From NCBI GenBank assembly GCA_947174945.1, contig CAMWKZ010000005.1:27307-91306 (forward strand): a DNA stretch of 64,000 bases, written 5' to 3'. A program made the position numbers and the translations under genes. The notes beneath the pieces were generated by a model, which searched no databases, was not told the origin of the DNA, and worked only from the letters and a program-made list of their open reading frames with translations. Shown here piece by piece: positions 34,992 through 44,452 of the stretch (the first letter of the stretch is position 1; every line of letters starts with the position of its first letter). This DNA comes from an uncultured Prevotellaceae bacterium. Its GTDB lineage: Bacteria > Bacteroidota > Bacteroidia > Bacteroidales > Bacteroidaceae.

Positions 34992-37511
34992 TCAAGTGTT
35001 GAACGATAGCTCGTCCTTTCCTTCCACCTTATTTATATATATAGTAGCATCCGTCTGCAGGTCGCCGTTGACTATCAGTTCCGAGATGCCGTCCTCGATG
35101 TAGCTTTGGATGGCACGCTTTAGCGGGCGGGCACCATACTGCACGTCGTAGCCCTTTTCAGCCACAAACTGCTTTGCCTCATCGCTTAGCTCTATGTGAT
35201 AGCCCAGCTCGCCAATGCGCTTGTACAGTCCCTTCAGCTCTACGTCAATAATCTGCTTGATGGCTGCCAAGTCCAGTTGGTCGAAGGTGATAATCTCGTC
35301 CAGACGGTTCAGGAACTCCGGCGAGAACTGCTTCGACAACGCTTTCTGCACTATCTGACGGGCGTGCTCCTTGTCCTGCTCGTTTAGCATCAGTGCCGAT
35401 GTCGACGTGTTGAAGCCTACGCCACGCCCGAAGTCCTTCAACTGGCGCGTGCCAGCGTTGGATGTCATAATGATGACCGTGTTGCGGAAGTCGACAAAGC
35501 GGCCATTGCCGTCGGTCAGTCGACCTTCGTCCAGCACTTGCAGCAACAGGTTGAACACGTTGCCGTGGGCTTTCTCTATCTCGTCCAACAGCACGATGGA
35601 GTAGGGGCGACGGCGCACCCGCTCCGTCAGCTGGCCACCCTCCTCATAGCCTACATATCCCGGAGGCGCACCAATCAGTCGCGACACGTTGAACGACTCG
35701 GTGTATTCGCTCATGTCTACCCGTATCAGTGCATCAGCCGAGCCGAACATAAACTCTGCCAGTTTCTTGGCCAGATAAGTCTTGCCGACACCCGTCGGGC
35801 CTAAGAACATGAACGCACCAATGGGATGGTTGGGGTCTTTCAGTCCTACTCGGTTGCGCTGGATAGCCCGTACCATCTTGTCGATGGCCTTGTCTTGGGC
35901 GATGACCTGACCTTTCAGTTCCTGCGCCATGCCTTTCAGTCGGATGCCCTCCTCCTGTGCCATGCGCTGTACGGGCACTCCCGTCATCATCGATACCACG
36001 TCGGCTACCTCATCAGCCGTCACCGTTTGGCGCACATCAGTCTCGCCGTCCAGCCACTTACGATTCAGCTCTTGCAGTTCGCGCTCCAGCACCGTTTGCC
36101 TGTCGCGATAGCCTGCTGCCAACTCAAAGTTCTGGTTGCTCACGGCCTGTTGCTTCTTCTCCGTCACGCGCTTGATTTCCTGTTCCTTCTCTGTAATCTC
36201 AGGCGGTATGTTGGCGTTCTTCAGGTGTACCCTCGAGCCAACCTCGTCCAGCGCGTCGATAGCCTTGTCAGGCATAAAGCGCTCCGTCACGTAGCGGGCT
36301 GTCAACTTGACACATGCTTCCAAGGCCTCGTCCGTATAGCTCACGTGGTGGTGGCGCTCATAGCGGTCGCGCAGGTTGTGCAGTATCTCCAGTGTCTCCT
36401 CGTTGGTTGTCGGCTCCACCTGTACCTTCTGGAAGCGGCGCTCCAGCGCACCGTCCTTTTCTATTGAGTTGCGATACTCGTCCAGCGTTGTCGCACCGAT
36501 GCACTGGATGGTGCCGCGAGCCAGCGCAGGCTTCAGGATGTTGGCAGCATCCATAGAACCCGGTGTCGAGCCGGCTCCAATCAGCGTGTGTATCTCGTCA
36601 ACGAAGACGATGATGTCGGGGTTCTGCTCCAGTTCCTTTACCAGCATCTTCATGCGCTCCTCAAACTGGCCACGATACTTCGTGCCCGCCACGATGCCCG
36701 TCATGTCGAGCGTCACCAGTCGCTTATTGAATAAGGTGGGCGAACAGTGACGGCTGCTGATGAGCTGGGCCAGTCCCTCCACGATGGCACTCTTGCCCAC
36801 ACCGGGCTCGCCAATCAGGATGGGGTTGTTCTTCTTGCGACGACCCAGTATCTCAATCACGCGCTGAATCTCCCGCTCGCGTCCTACGCATGGGTCGAGC
36901 TTACCCTCGGTTGCCTGACGGGTCAGGTCGGTACCGAAGTTGTCAAGCACGGGCGTTTTCGACTTGGGCTTCTGCTGCGTCGTTGTCTGTGTACTGTCTG
37001 CCGACTGCTGCGAGTTGCTTGCACCGCCCGTTTGCTCCTGCTCCTCGTACTCTTCGTCGGGCAGCCCTATTCCGTTCTTCACACTGAGCAGTGTCAGTGC
37101 ATCTTCGTAGTTCATGTTGTTCATTTCTAATACGTGTTTAGCCCCGTTGTCCACGTGGTCGTGCAGGATAGCCAGCAGCAAGTGCTGTTCCTCTACACGG
37201 GTGGTGCGCTGCAGTCGTGCCTCCAGCACGGCCAGCTTCAGAATGTTGCTGGCCTTCTCGTTAAGCACTAAGTCGCTGGTGTGAACGGGCATTCCTATCT
37301 CGTCCTCTCTGACGCGCATTTCCAGTTCGGTCTTAACCGTGTACGGGTTGATGTCCAACCGACGGAACACTTCCTGTATGGGGCCTTCCTTCATGCGCAT
37401 CAGTCCCAGCAACAAGTGCTCGGGACCTACGCTGCGACTGGCCAAGCGGGTGGCCTCTTCGCGCGAGAAGGCGAGTATCTCTGATACTTTTGGTGAAAAT
37501 TGACTGGTCAC
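34992..37511 (-). CDS. clpC: ATP-dependent Clp protease ATP-binding subunit ClpC
   Basis: 839 residues from a GTG start at 37511 ([19 protein letters not shown] matches the family start). Clp N-domain repeats (about 1-150), a glutamine/threonine-rich linker, AAA-1 with [13 protein letters not shown], a UVR-type coiled middle domain ([20 protein letters not shown]), and AAA-2 with [16 protein letters not shown] and [23 protein letters not shown]. It unfolds proteins for ClpP or acts as a chaperone. It is followed by uvrA 17 bp later. The first 33 bp upstream show no consensus promoter. Confidence 0.95.
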   Translation of the reverse strand: MTSQFSPKVSEILAFSREEATRLASRSVGPEHLLLGLMRMKEGPIQEVFRRLDINPYTVKTELEMRVREDEIGMPVHTSDLVLNEKASNILKLAVLEARLQRTTRVEEQHLLLAILHDHVDNGAKHVLEMNNMNYEDALTLLSVKNGIGLPDEEYEEQEQTGGASNSQQSADSTQTTTQQKPKSKTPVLDNFGTDLTRQATEGKLDPCVGREREIQRVIEILGRRKKNNPILIGEPGVGKSAIVEGLAQLISSRHCSPTLFNKRLVTLDMTGIVAGTKYRGQFEERMKMLVKELEQNPDIIVFVDEIHTLIGAGSTPGSMDAANILKPALARGTIQCIGATTLDEYRNSIEKDGALERRFQKVQVEPTTNEETLEILHNLRDRYERHHHVSYTDEALEACVKLTARYVTERFMPDKAIDALDEVGSRVHLKNANIPPEITEKEQEIKRVTEKKQQAVSNQNFELAAGYRDRQTVLERELQELNRKWLDGETDVRQTVTADEVADVVSMMTGVPVQRMAQEEGIRLKGMAQELKGQVIAQDKAIDKMVRAIQRNRVGLKDPNHPIGAFMFLGPTGVGKTYLAKKLAEFMFGSADALIRVDMSEYTESFNVSRLIGAPPGYVGYEEGGQLTERVRRRPYSIVLLDEIEKAHGNVFNLLLQVLDEGRLTDGNGRFVDFRNTVIIMTSNAGTRQLKDFGRGVGFNTSTSALMLNEQDKEHARQIVQKALSKQFSPEFLNRLDEIITFDQLDLAAIKQIIDVELKGLYKRIGELGYHIELSDEAKQFVAEKGYDVQYGARPLKRAIQSYIEDGISELIVNGDLQTDATIYINKVEGKDELSFNT

Positions 37512-37544
37512 TCTTCTTTACTATATTGATGACAATCTTACTAC

Positions 37545-38885
37545 TTACAAATTCCGTGCCAGAAACAGCTTGTTGGTAATGCCAGCCGGCAACTCTGCCT
37601 CATAGTGCGTTACCATTATCATGGTCTTGTTACGTCGCTGGCAGAATGTCTCGATGATGTCCTTGGCCAGCCGTCGGTTCCAGAGGTCCAGACCGTGCAG
37701 TGGCTCGTCGAGTATCAGCAGCTGCGGGTCTTTGACGAAGGCCCTTGCCAGCAGCACCAACCGCTGTTCGCCACTCGACAGTTGCAGGAACCGCCGTTCT
37801 GCCAAGTGCCCGATGCCAAAGATGTCGAGCCACCATCGGCAACGCTCATAGTCCTGTGGGTTCGGGACGGCATAAAGCCCTATCGTTTCCATCAGTCCGC
37901 TGGCCACGACACGGATGGCCGGCAGGTCGCGCTTATAGGAGCGGTGCATCTCGGGCGATACATATCCGATGTGCTTCTTGATGTCCCAGATGCTTTCGCC
38001 CGACCCACGCGGACGGTCGAACAGGGTGATGTCGCAGGCATAGCTCTGCGGGTTGTCGGCACACACCAGTGACAGCAGGGTCGACTTGCCACTGCCATTT
38101 TGTCCTGACAGTGCCCATCGCTCGCCGTTCTTAACCGTCCAGTTGAGGTCTTTCAGTATGGTGCGCTCACCGTAGCGGATGCTGACCTCCTTCATGTCGA
38201 CCACCGTTTGGCAGTCGTAGTCGTTATCGTGATAGGGCAGACTGAGTATTGCCTGCCGCTTCTCATCGCTCAGCACGTGGGGCGGAACAGGTTGCTGTTG
38301 AGCGTAATAGGCCGCAGCGTTAGAGTATTCCTTGTTGCCCTCTATCTCGATTACCTTGCTTACGAAATCGGGGATGTCGTCCGTCTTTGATAGCACCAGC
38401 ATCACCTCCATGTCGCGCTCTTGGGCTAACGTCAGCAGCAGCGCTTTCAGCTGGTCGCGCGTCTCAGCGTCCAGCCCGATGAAGGGGTTGTCCATGATGA
38501 GCAGCCGAGGGTTGGCAAACAGCGTCTTCGTCAGCTGGAACTTGCGCAGCTCGCCACTCGACAGCGTGATGACATACTTGTCTAAGAACTCCTCCATGTG
38601 GAACAGCCTGTATAGTTGTTGCTGCAGCTCGCGCCTCTCAGGCGTGTCGTCACCCGCCAGCCGGTAGGCCCGCTCCAGCAGTTCGCCCACGGTTGGTGTC
38701 TCGTGGTCAATGTCGTGCTGGTTCCAGCGCAGCTGTAAATAATATTGTCCGTCTACGTTCACTCCGTATGAGTCGGTAAAGGCAATATATCGTACACGGT
38801 CAGAGGCCAGTCGCTTGCGCAACTGGTCGATGTACAGCGTCTTTCCGCTTCCGTTCCGTCCTACGACGGCAGTTACTTTTTGCAT
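37545..38885 (-). CDS. Double ABC ATPase (ModF/PhrA-like)
   Basis: I place the start at the ATG at 38885 ([16 protein letters not shown]), giving 446 residues; a longer start at 38930 lies deeper inside ruvC. Two ABC modules in one chain: Walker [13 protein letters not shown] with signature [11 protein letters not shown], and [13 protein letters not shown] with [15 protein letters not shown] and Walker [13 protein letters not shown]. No membrane segments. This matches the ModF or photorepair-protein-A family, whose function is poorly defined. It overlaps the ruvC end by 13 bp and precedes clpC by 33 bp. Confidence 0.85.
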   Translation of the reverse strand: MQKVTAVVGRNGSGKTLYIDQLRKRLASDRVRYIAFTDSYGVNVDGQYYLQLRWNQHDIDHETPTVGELLERAYRLAGDDTPERRELQQQLYRLFHMEEFLDKYVITLSSGELRKFQLTKTLFANPRLLIMDNPFIGLDAETRDQLKALLLTLAQERDMEVMLVLSKTDDIPDFVSKVIEIEGNKEYSNAAAYYAQQQPVPPHVLSDEKRQAILSLPYHDNDYDCQTVVDMKEVSIRYGERTILKDLNWTVKNGERWALSGQNGSGKSTLLSLVCADNPQSYACDITLFDRPRGSGESIWDIKKHIGYVSPEMHRSYKRDLPAIRVVASGLMETIGLYAVPNPQDYERCRWWLDIFGIGHLAERRFLQLSSGEQRLVLLARAFVKDPQLLILDEPLHGLDLWNRRLAKDIIETFCQRRNKTMIMVTHYEAELPAGITNKLFLARNL

Positions 38886-39439
38886 GTCTTGCTTATCTTG
38901 TCTTGGTTCTTTGTCACGAAATCCTTCCACCCCTTGTAGTGTGCCTGACTCTCTGGGCGGTTCATCTGCATATAGTGGCAGTAGGCTGCCCCCAGCGCAT
39001 CGGTGGCATCCATGAACTTGCCCAGCGCCTCCTTGTCAAACTTCAGCAGTCGTTGCAGCATACCAGCCACCTGTTCCTTCGATGCCGCACCGTTACCCGT
39101 AATGGCCATCTTGATTTTCATGGGGGCGTACTCGTGGATGGGCACCCCGTGGTGAATGGCAGCGGCTATGGCCGTGCCTTGGGCGCGCCCCAGCTTCAGC
39201 ATCGTCTGCACGTTCTTGCCGAAGAACGGAGCCTCGATAGCCATTTCGTCGGGCAGGTAGGCATCGATGATGCCCGTCACCCGCTCGAAGATGTGTCCCA
39301 GCTTCAGGTAGCCGTCGCCAAACTTACGCAGGTCGATGACGCCCATCGTAACCATCTCTGCCCGTCCGTCCGTCACTTTGATGATGCCGTAGCCCATCAG
39401 GTTTGTTCCAGGGTCGATGCCCAGTATTATCTTTTCCAT
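38873..39439 (-). CDS. ruvC: Holliday junction endonuclease RuvC
   Basis: 188 residues from the ATG at 39439, the standard RuvC length; a longer frame upstream to 39589 contains the promoter and is rejected. Catalytic residues appear in [13 protein letters not shown] (Asp7), [12 protein letters not shown] (Glu), and [11 protein letters not shown] (Asp pair). RuvC cuts four-way junctions with RuvAB in recombination. Transcription is from promoter 39450-39481, with the ABC ATPase, clpC, uvrA and the esterase following on the same strand. Confidence 0.96.
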   Translation of the reverse strand: MEKIILGIDPGTNLMGYGIIKVTDGRAEMVTMGVIDLRKFGDGYLKLGHIFERVTGIIDAYLPDEMAIEAPFFGKNVQTMLKLGRAQGTAIAAAIHHGVPIHEYAPMKIKMAITGNGAASKEQVAGMLQRLLKFDKEALGKFMDATDALGAAYCHYMQMNRPESQAHYKGWKDFVTKNQDKISKTCKK

Positions 39440-39449
39440 AATCAACGTG

Positions 39450-39481
39450 CAAAGATACGAAAAAGCGACCGAAACGCCAAA
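39450..39481 (-). promoter_or_regulatory. ruvC promoter
   Basis: On the minus strand TTTG (39481-39478), 20 bp, TATCTTTG (39457-39450): a full consensus match 10 bp before the ATG, so the leader is very short or absent. Confidence 0.75.
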
Positions 39482-39525
39482 TTTATTGCTTTGTTTCGTG
39501 TCGGGTGTGAAATATGCAAAGAAAG

Positions 39526-39558
39526 TTTGCGCGGTTTCAGGGAAAAAGCGTACCTTTG
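39526..39558 (+). promoter_or_regulatory. Promoter of the small-protein/GNAT pair
   Basis: TTTG at 39526-39529, 21 bp, TACCTTTG at 39551-39558, divergent from the ruvC promoter. The first ATG is at 39612. Confidence 0.7.
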
Positions 39559-39611
39559 CAGCAAAGACCGCTACGGCGGCATCATTCATTGAAGATAAAT
39601 CGTTAGAAGAT

Positions 39612-39767
39612 ATGGCAATAGCAATTCGCTCGATACCTACGCTTTATGGTGAGGATGCTGAACGCTTTCTGCTAAAGGCAGAAGAGGCAGAGCAGAACTC
39701 CCAGCGTACAAACATTTCGCATAACATCTCGCTTGTAAAGGACTTCCTTCGCAAGCAAAACCTATAG
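39612..39767 (+). CDS. 51-residue putative antitoxin or partner of the GNAT protein
   Basis: A small protein from the ATG at 39612 ([28 protein letters not shown], ending [12 protein letters not shown]). The N-terminal pattern IxxIPTLxGxxAxxF followed by an acidic helix recalls short proteins found upstream of toxin or acetyltransferase genes in Bacteroidetes. No firm domain is recognised. It is transcribed from promoter 39526-39558, and the GNAT gene starts 6 bp after its stop, as in toxin-antitoxin operons. Confidence 0.6.
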   Translation: MAIAIRSIPTLYGEDAERFLLKAEEAEQNSQRTNISHNISLVKDFLRKQNL

Positions 39768-39773
39768 TGCATC

Positions 39774-40385
39774 GTGAATCTTGAAGAGCTACTCTCACAG
39801 TGCACCCTTGAACGTGTGTCACCATCCATGCTTGAACAGTGTGAACCGTTTTCTTGTGGGCATGAAGACCTTGATGACTTCTTTCGCAATGACTACAAGC
39901 TATATGCTGACAAGCTTTTGGGCAAGACATACGCTTTTCGGCGTATAGATAATCCTGCGGAAATCGTGTCTGTCTTTACGCTCTCCAACGATGCAATCCG
40001 CATCAAGCAGCTTCTGCCAGAGGACAAGGAGCAGATTGGGTATGTTACAGAGAATGGAGAGAAGAATCTCCGTCGCTTTCCCGGTGTGCTCATTGGCAGA
40101 CTGGGCACCAACAGAACCATTGCTGGCCAAGGCTATGGCACCGCCGTCATGGACTTCATCAAGGCTTGGTTCCGAAGCGATGAGAACAAGACGGGCTGTC
40201 GCTTCATTATTGTGGATGCACACAACAACCCTGCCACGCTTCACTACTACGAGAAGAATGGCTTTCACTACCTGTATTCAGAGGAGGTTAACGAGGCCAA
40301 GTCGATGGGTTTGAACGTCAAGCGTGCTGACACACTTCCGCTAAATACCCGCTTGATGTATTTTGATTTGATTGATATAGTATAA
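39774..40385 (+). CDS. GNAT-family N-acetyltransferase, possibly a TacT-type toxin
   Basis: 203 residues from a GTG start at 39774. The acetyl-CoA-binding motif A reads GVLIGRLGTNRTIAGQGYGTAVMDFI, with downstream FIIVDAHNNPATLHYYEKNGFHYL, the standard GNAT fold. The phrase SCGHEDLDDFFRND near the N-terminus is seen in GNAT proteins of the TacT/AtaT kind, which acetylate aminoacyl-tRNA, and in others. The 51-residue protein directly upstream would be the antitoxin, though it does not show a clear ribbon-helix-helix. A metabolic acetyltransferase is the alternative. Confidence 0.8.
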   Translation: MNLEELLSQCTLERVSPSMLEQCEPFSCGHEDLDDFFRNDYKLYADKLLGKTYAFRRIDNPAEIVSVFTLSNDAIRIKQLLPEDKEQIGYVTENGEKNLRRFPGVLIGRLGTNRTIAGQGYGTAVMDFIKAWFRSDENKTGCRFIIVDAHNNPATLHYYEKNGFHYLYSEEVNEAKSMGLNVKRADTLPLNTRLMYFDLIDIV

Positions 40386-40453
40386 TAATTGAACTCTTGC
40401 TCCCTAAAATCTTGTAATGCGTTATCTGACATTGAAGATGGTATGGCCAAAGG

Positions 40454-40494
40454 TTGACGACGGTGTTACCACACATGGGAAACACCGTCGTCAA
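40454..40494. terminator. Strong hairpin between GNAT gene and LRR remnant
   Basis: TTGACGACGGTGTT (40454-40467) pairs perfectly with AACACCGTCGTCAA (40481-40494), 14-bp stem, 13-nt loop. It lies between two convergent genes and could end transcription from both. Confidence 0.6.
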
Positions 40495-40514
40495 TAGCGC
40501 AGACAGAAATGTTA

Positions 40515-41303
40515 TTAATGCTGTGAAGTAATGCCTCTTATATTTTTGAACTTATTCCAAGTAACACTCTTCTTGTATGCAGGTAGGCTGGCAGCAGGAA
40601 CATACAGCGTTACATAATTGGAACTATCAAAAATTTCGTCATCCTCATATCCTGTTTCTGGAACATTTGTCGCCTTGCAGGTTACGGTAGTAAGTCTTTT
40701 TATACCACTAAACGCCATACTTCCAATGAACGTCACACTATTGGGGATTGTAATTGATTTCAAGTTAGAGCAGTTATTGAACGCATACCCTCCGATACTC
40801 GTTACACCATTCCCGATAGAGACTGAGGTTAGGCCAGAGCAGTCGGCGAACGCACTATTCCCAATGTATGTTACGCTATTGGGGATAATGATTGATTTCA
40901 GGCTAGAGCAGCCCTCGAACGCCATTCTCTCAATGTATGTTACACTATTGGGGATAGTAACTGATTTTAGACTAGAGCAGTTAGCGAACGCACATCTTCC
41001 GATGTACGTCACGCTTTCTCCCCAAATATATTCCTGTACTTGCTTACCAAAGATTTCTTCCATTTGAATCTCTGCAAGGCCATAATCTTTTGATACTATC
41101 TCATTGCTATTCAGTATGACTTTAGTCAGAGCCTTGCAAACCTCGAACGCATTTTCTTCGATTTCCGTCACACCTTTTCCGATAGTAACTGATTTCAGGC
41201 CATCGCAGCCAAAGAACGTTTTTTCTCTGATGCACTTCACCTTGTTGGGTATGGTGATTGATGTCAGACTAGAGCAACCGGCGTATTTGTATATAGCTTT
41301 ATA
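40515..41303 (-). pseudogene. 5'-truncated BspA-like leucine-rich-repeat gene
   Basis: The frame is open from just after a TGA at 41304-41306, and already begins inside an LRR (KYAGCSSLTSITIPN), with no signal peptide and no ATG; a GTG at 41240 is the only possible start. About seven LRR_5 repeats follow (NSVTYIGNSAFADCSGLTSV and similar), ending in the usual cap YVPAASLPAYKKSVTWNKFKNI. BspA-like proteins are secreted adhesins and need a signal peptide, so this is most likely a remnant or the broken end of a larger gene. The 936-residue T9SS gene lies upstream on the same strand, separated by terminator 41459-41505. Confidence 0.65.
40720..41020. repeat. DNA-level tandem repeats of about 69 bp inside the LRR remnant
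   Basis: The segment ATGTATGTTAC(A/G)CTATTGGG recurs with few changes at about 40868 and 40937, with related copies near 40730 and 40800, matching one LRR (23 codons) per unit. Such repeats allow copy-number change by slippage or recombination. Confidence 0.55.
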
Positions 41304-41458
41304 TCAGTGATTTGTGAGTTAAACGATAGAAAAGTAGCGATGGCGATTTGAGAAGAGAAGAAAATGATAAAGATTTAACAGATTTAACTTTTATAAACCA
41401 CCAAGCAAAGAGAAAATAAGAAAATTCTTGATGCAAGAGAACGGTAAGACGGAACATT

Positions 41459-41505
41459 AACGACAAATGCAGCGTAGTTACAGGAGCTACGCTGCATTTG
41501 TCGTT
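41459..41505 (-). terminator. Terminator of the surface-protein cassette
   Basis: A perfect 19-bp stem: 41459-41477 (aacgacaaatgcagcgtag) pairs with 41487-41505 around a 9-nt loop. It starts 17 bp after the stop of the T9SS gene at 41522, so it ends the four-gene transcript. It is the strongest hairpin I see in the window. Confidence 0.7.
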
Positions 41506-41521
41506 ATGAGGATATTGACTA

Positions 41522-44332
41522 TCAGTTCACTTTCATAATCTTTTTGTAATAATAACCAGATGAAGTGTGTATCGCTACGACATAGACTCCGGCAAGCAAC
41601 GACGAGACGTCTATTCCTGCATCTGTATAATGCTCTGTGGATAGTGCTACTATTCCATTTGCAGCCAGAATTTTTACGCCCTTTATTTCGTCGACGTTAC
41701 CGTTGATATACATTGTACTCCGAACTGGGTTAGGATATATATTAAACGAACCGACAGAAGGATTATGGATGCCTGTGCTGGATGCTGTTGCATGCAGCTT
41801 GTATGGAGCGGTTACCGTTCCTGTTTGCATACCGTCAAACATTATCGCCTCTGTTACAGGGAATATGTTTGTCGTGGCATTTTCGTATGCCTTAAACGAA
41901 ACTTTCTCATTGTCTGCCAATGTACCATGAATTGTCAGATACAGCAGCCCATCAATGTACGTTCCTATACCACGACATTCGTTACCCGCAAATGCACCCA
42001 CCGTATAGACACCTTCAATAGCCTTTTCGTCATCAGTATAGAGTTCGGCAATCATCGTGGTATTATCCCGATAAGCATGTATGTCATAATTCCATGGAGC
42101 AGCAGACGACCTTGCTCTGCGACTGGCATTTGCGGCATTCTCAACAGAGAATACACGAGTAACAGGATAGGTAAACTGTTTGCTTTCGGCTGCATAATAC
42201 ATATAGCCCTCTCCGGGTTTCATGGATGTCAGTGTCCCTTTCCAGACGCCACCGTTATATACGGCGAAACCATCCTGCGCTTTAATAACATCATTCTCAG
42301 AAGGAGACACATTGGAAAGGGCATCTGTCAAAGTCTTTTCGCTTACAGGCAGATAGCCAATCCAGTTCCATCCTTTTTGCAAAGAGATTGGCGTGTTTTC
42401 CGGCCGGTAGGCTACACCGTTCCATTGTCCTGATGCGGATTGATCCATCTTCAGTCTATATGACTCTTGTGGGGAAATTGTTGTCAGAGAACCGCTGAAA
42501 CCGTTATCTCCCTTTATGAGTTCGCTGTTTCGCCCCTCCATCAAATACACATCGTCAAGAACAGGATTCAGGAATCCTTCTGCACTGTGGTATTTTGCAT
42601 CCGATAAATTAGAGGACACCCAGTTCCATCCTTTTGCCAAATCCATCTGCAAGTCAATTCTATCCGTCATCTGAACGCGATAGGCTTGCGATGGCTCGGA
42701 GAAGCAGGCACCATTTGATACTGCTACATAGTAGATGCCGTCTTCATCGGGCGTGAACTTCTGTTCCGTTGCCCCTTCAACAGGTGTACCGTTCTCGCGG
42801 AACCACTGATTACCTTTTGCTGCGGATGAAACCAACGTGCAGACACCCTCGACAGACACCGTGGGCTTTTCTGAGATAGGCAGAACAGTCAGATTCAGCA
42901 CGAACACACTGTCGCACATGTATTCATTGCTTTTGGAGAAACGATACGTTCCTGTCTTTTCACATTCTTGCCCGAAAAAGTCATAAATGTCACCCTCGCA
43001 AATACTCACATTCAGTGTGTCCACATCTGGCTTTATCAGCACCTTCTCTAAACTCAGGACAAATGCCTTGGAGAAAGAAAGCCCTCCTTCGTCGGTCGTG
43101 CTGATTCGTACCTTATAGATAGTGTCTTCTGCACATTTGAAACACCCTTTTGCCTGTAGCTGGGTTCCTGTTATTTGGAACATATCATTGTGAATGGCTC
43201 CGTCACCCTCGGCCAAGGCATAGGTGAAAGTGCCGTCCTCAATGTCTTCGCTGCTCAGTTCGGCGATGAAACCACCGACAGCAATATCATCTTGGAAGAT
43301 GCTGTCTGAAAGGGCGATGTCTGTTGGAGCGGCATTGATGTTGATGACCAGATCAGGTTCTTCCTTCAACGGCTCGCGATTCCCCACGTTGTCCTCGGCT
43401 ATCGAATAGAAGCGGTATTGGTGTCCCGATTCTGCCTCAAAGTCTATTACCGTGTCAACAGGACAAACTGCAACTTCTTCGTAGATGCCGAAGTTATTGG
43501 CCTGATAGAGCAGCACTCGTTTCAGACCTGAACCACCCTCGTCATCAGTGGCCTGCAGGGTGAGGTGGTAGAGGTGTTCGTTCTTCGAGTCCTGACGTGC
43601 CTTTACCTTACTGGTGGGCATCCCTGCATCGATGGTGTTACGCCAGCGGTTAGTGGGAATGGTGTCATTCTGGTCGAACACGATGTTCGCCATAATGCTG
43701 ATGGTGTCACCCGTCTTCAATGCTTTGTTGGGTATCAGTTGGAACTTCACGAAACCCTCACCCACATGGGTGCTGTCGTTTACCGGCAACATTCCCCTGT
43801 CCACCTGCCACGGATTATATCCCGTTTCCGGGTCAATAGAACTGAATGACCAAAATGCCTGTTGTTTTATTACATCAATGCCTGCTGTCAAATCGACATA
43901 GATGTGCATCGAATCACGCAAGTCCAGACGGTTCTGATAGGCGGCAGGCGCATCGTCAATGTTCCACGACATATTGGCAAAGCCATACGTTCCCAGTCCG
44001 AAGCCCTTCATTTGTGCTTTATCATTAAACGTAAACCTCACATCCACCTTCTGCGCATTAGCCGTAGCAAACTCAGGGTCGTTCTCAAAGAAAATGGTGT
44101 AGTTCAACACATCGTTGATGCTTACCCACCGAATACTATCATCATAGCCTGTAGGACCGATGATTTCATTAGGATCGGCTGAGATACCGCCAGAGGTAGA
44201 GGTGTCATCGAGTGGGTCTTGGGGATGGTCAGGTGGTGGAGGAGGATTATGATCCCCTCCATCGCACTCTCTCTGAGCATATCCTGCCGTGAGGCATAGT
44301 AACATGGATATAAATACTAATATTCTTTTCAT
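41522..44332 (-). CDS. T9SS-sorted multidomain surface protein
   Basis: 936 residues: signal peptide (ending TAGYAQ), a proline/aspartate-rich linker, then ADPNEIIGPTGYDDSIRWVSINDVLNYTIFFENDPEFATANAQ, a domain seen in very large secreted repeat proteins; a cadherin-like stretch near 330-430 (AAPTDIALSDSIFQDDI); Ig-like and repeat modules (GWNWVSSNLSD, GWNWIGYLP); and a C-terminal T9SS type A sorting domain (FNIYPNPVRSTMYINGNVDE to YYYKKIMKVN). The sorting domain directs export through type IX secretion and attachment to the surface. It is the last gene of the cassette and the only one with this sorting domain, so it may anchor the others. That last point is inference. Confidence 0.85.
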   Translation of the reverse strand: MKRILVFISMLLCLTAGYAQRECDGGDHNPPPPPDHPQDPLDDTSTSGGISADPNEIIGPTGYDDSIRWVSINDVLNYTIFFENDPEFATANAQKVDVRFTFNDKAQMKGFGLGTYGFANMSWNIDDAPAAYQNRLDLRDSMHIYVDLTAGIDVIKQQAFWSFSSIDPETGYNPWQVDRGMLPVNDSTHVGEGFVKFQLIPNKALKTGDTISIMANIVFDQNDTIPTNRWRNTIDAGMPTSKVKARQDSKNEHLYHLTLQATDDEGGSGLKRVLLYQANNFGIYEEVAVCPVDTVIDFEAESGHQYRFYSIAEDNVGNREPLKEEPDLVININAAPTDIALSDSIFQDDIAVGGFIAELSSEDIEDGTFTYALAEGDGAIHNDMFQITGTQLQAKGCFKCAEDTIYKVRISTTDEGGLSFSKAFVLSLEKVLIKPDVDTLNVSICEGDIYDFFGQECEKTGTYRFSKSNEYMCDSVFVLNLTVLPISEKPTVSVEGVCTLVSSAAKGNQWFRENGTPVEGATEQKFTPDEDGIYYVAVSNGACFSEPSQAYRVQMTDRIDLQMDLAKGWNWVSSNLSDAKYHSAEGFLNPVLDDVYLMEGRNSELIKGDNGFSGSLTTISPQESYRLKMDQSASGQWNGVAYRPENTPISLQKGWNWIGYLPVSEKTLTDALSNVSPSENDVIKAQDGFAVYNGGVWKGTLTSMKPGEGYMYYAAESKQFTYPVTRVFSVENAANASRRARSSAAPWNYDIHAYRDNTTMIAELYTDDEKAIEGVYTVGAFAGNECRGIGTYIDGLLYLTIHGTLADNEKVSFKAYENATTNIFPVTEAIMFDGMQTGTVTAPYKLHATASSTGIHNPSVGSFNIYPNPVRSTMYINGNVDEIKGVKILAANGIVALSTEHYTDAGIDVSSLLAGVYVVAIHTSSGYYYKKIMKVN

Positions 44333-44452
44333 ATTTGTCTATTTTATACAAACTTCATTACTATTTTAATAAAAATATATCTATTATATCATTGTTGGAC
44401 TCCTGCATGATCCAAACAGCCAGCATTCCTGTATATGAGATTTCCGTGAGGA

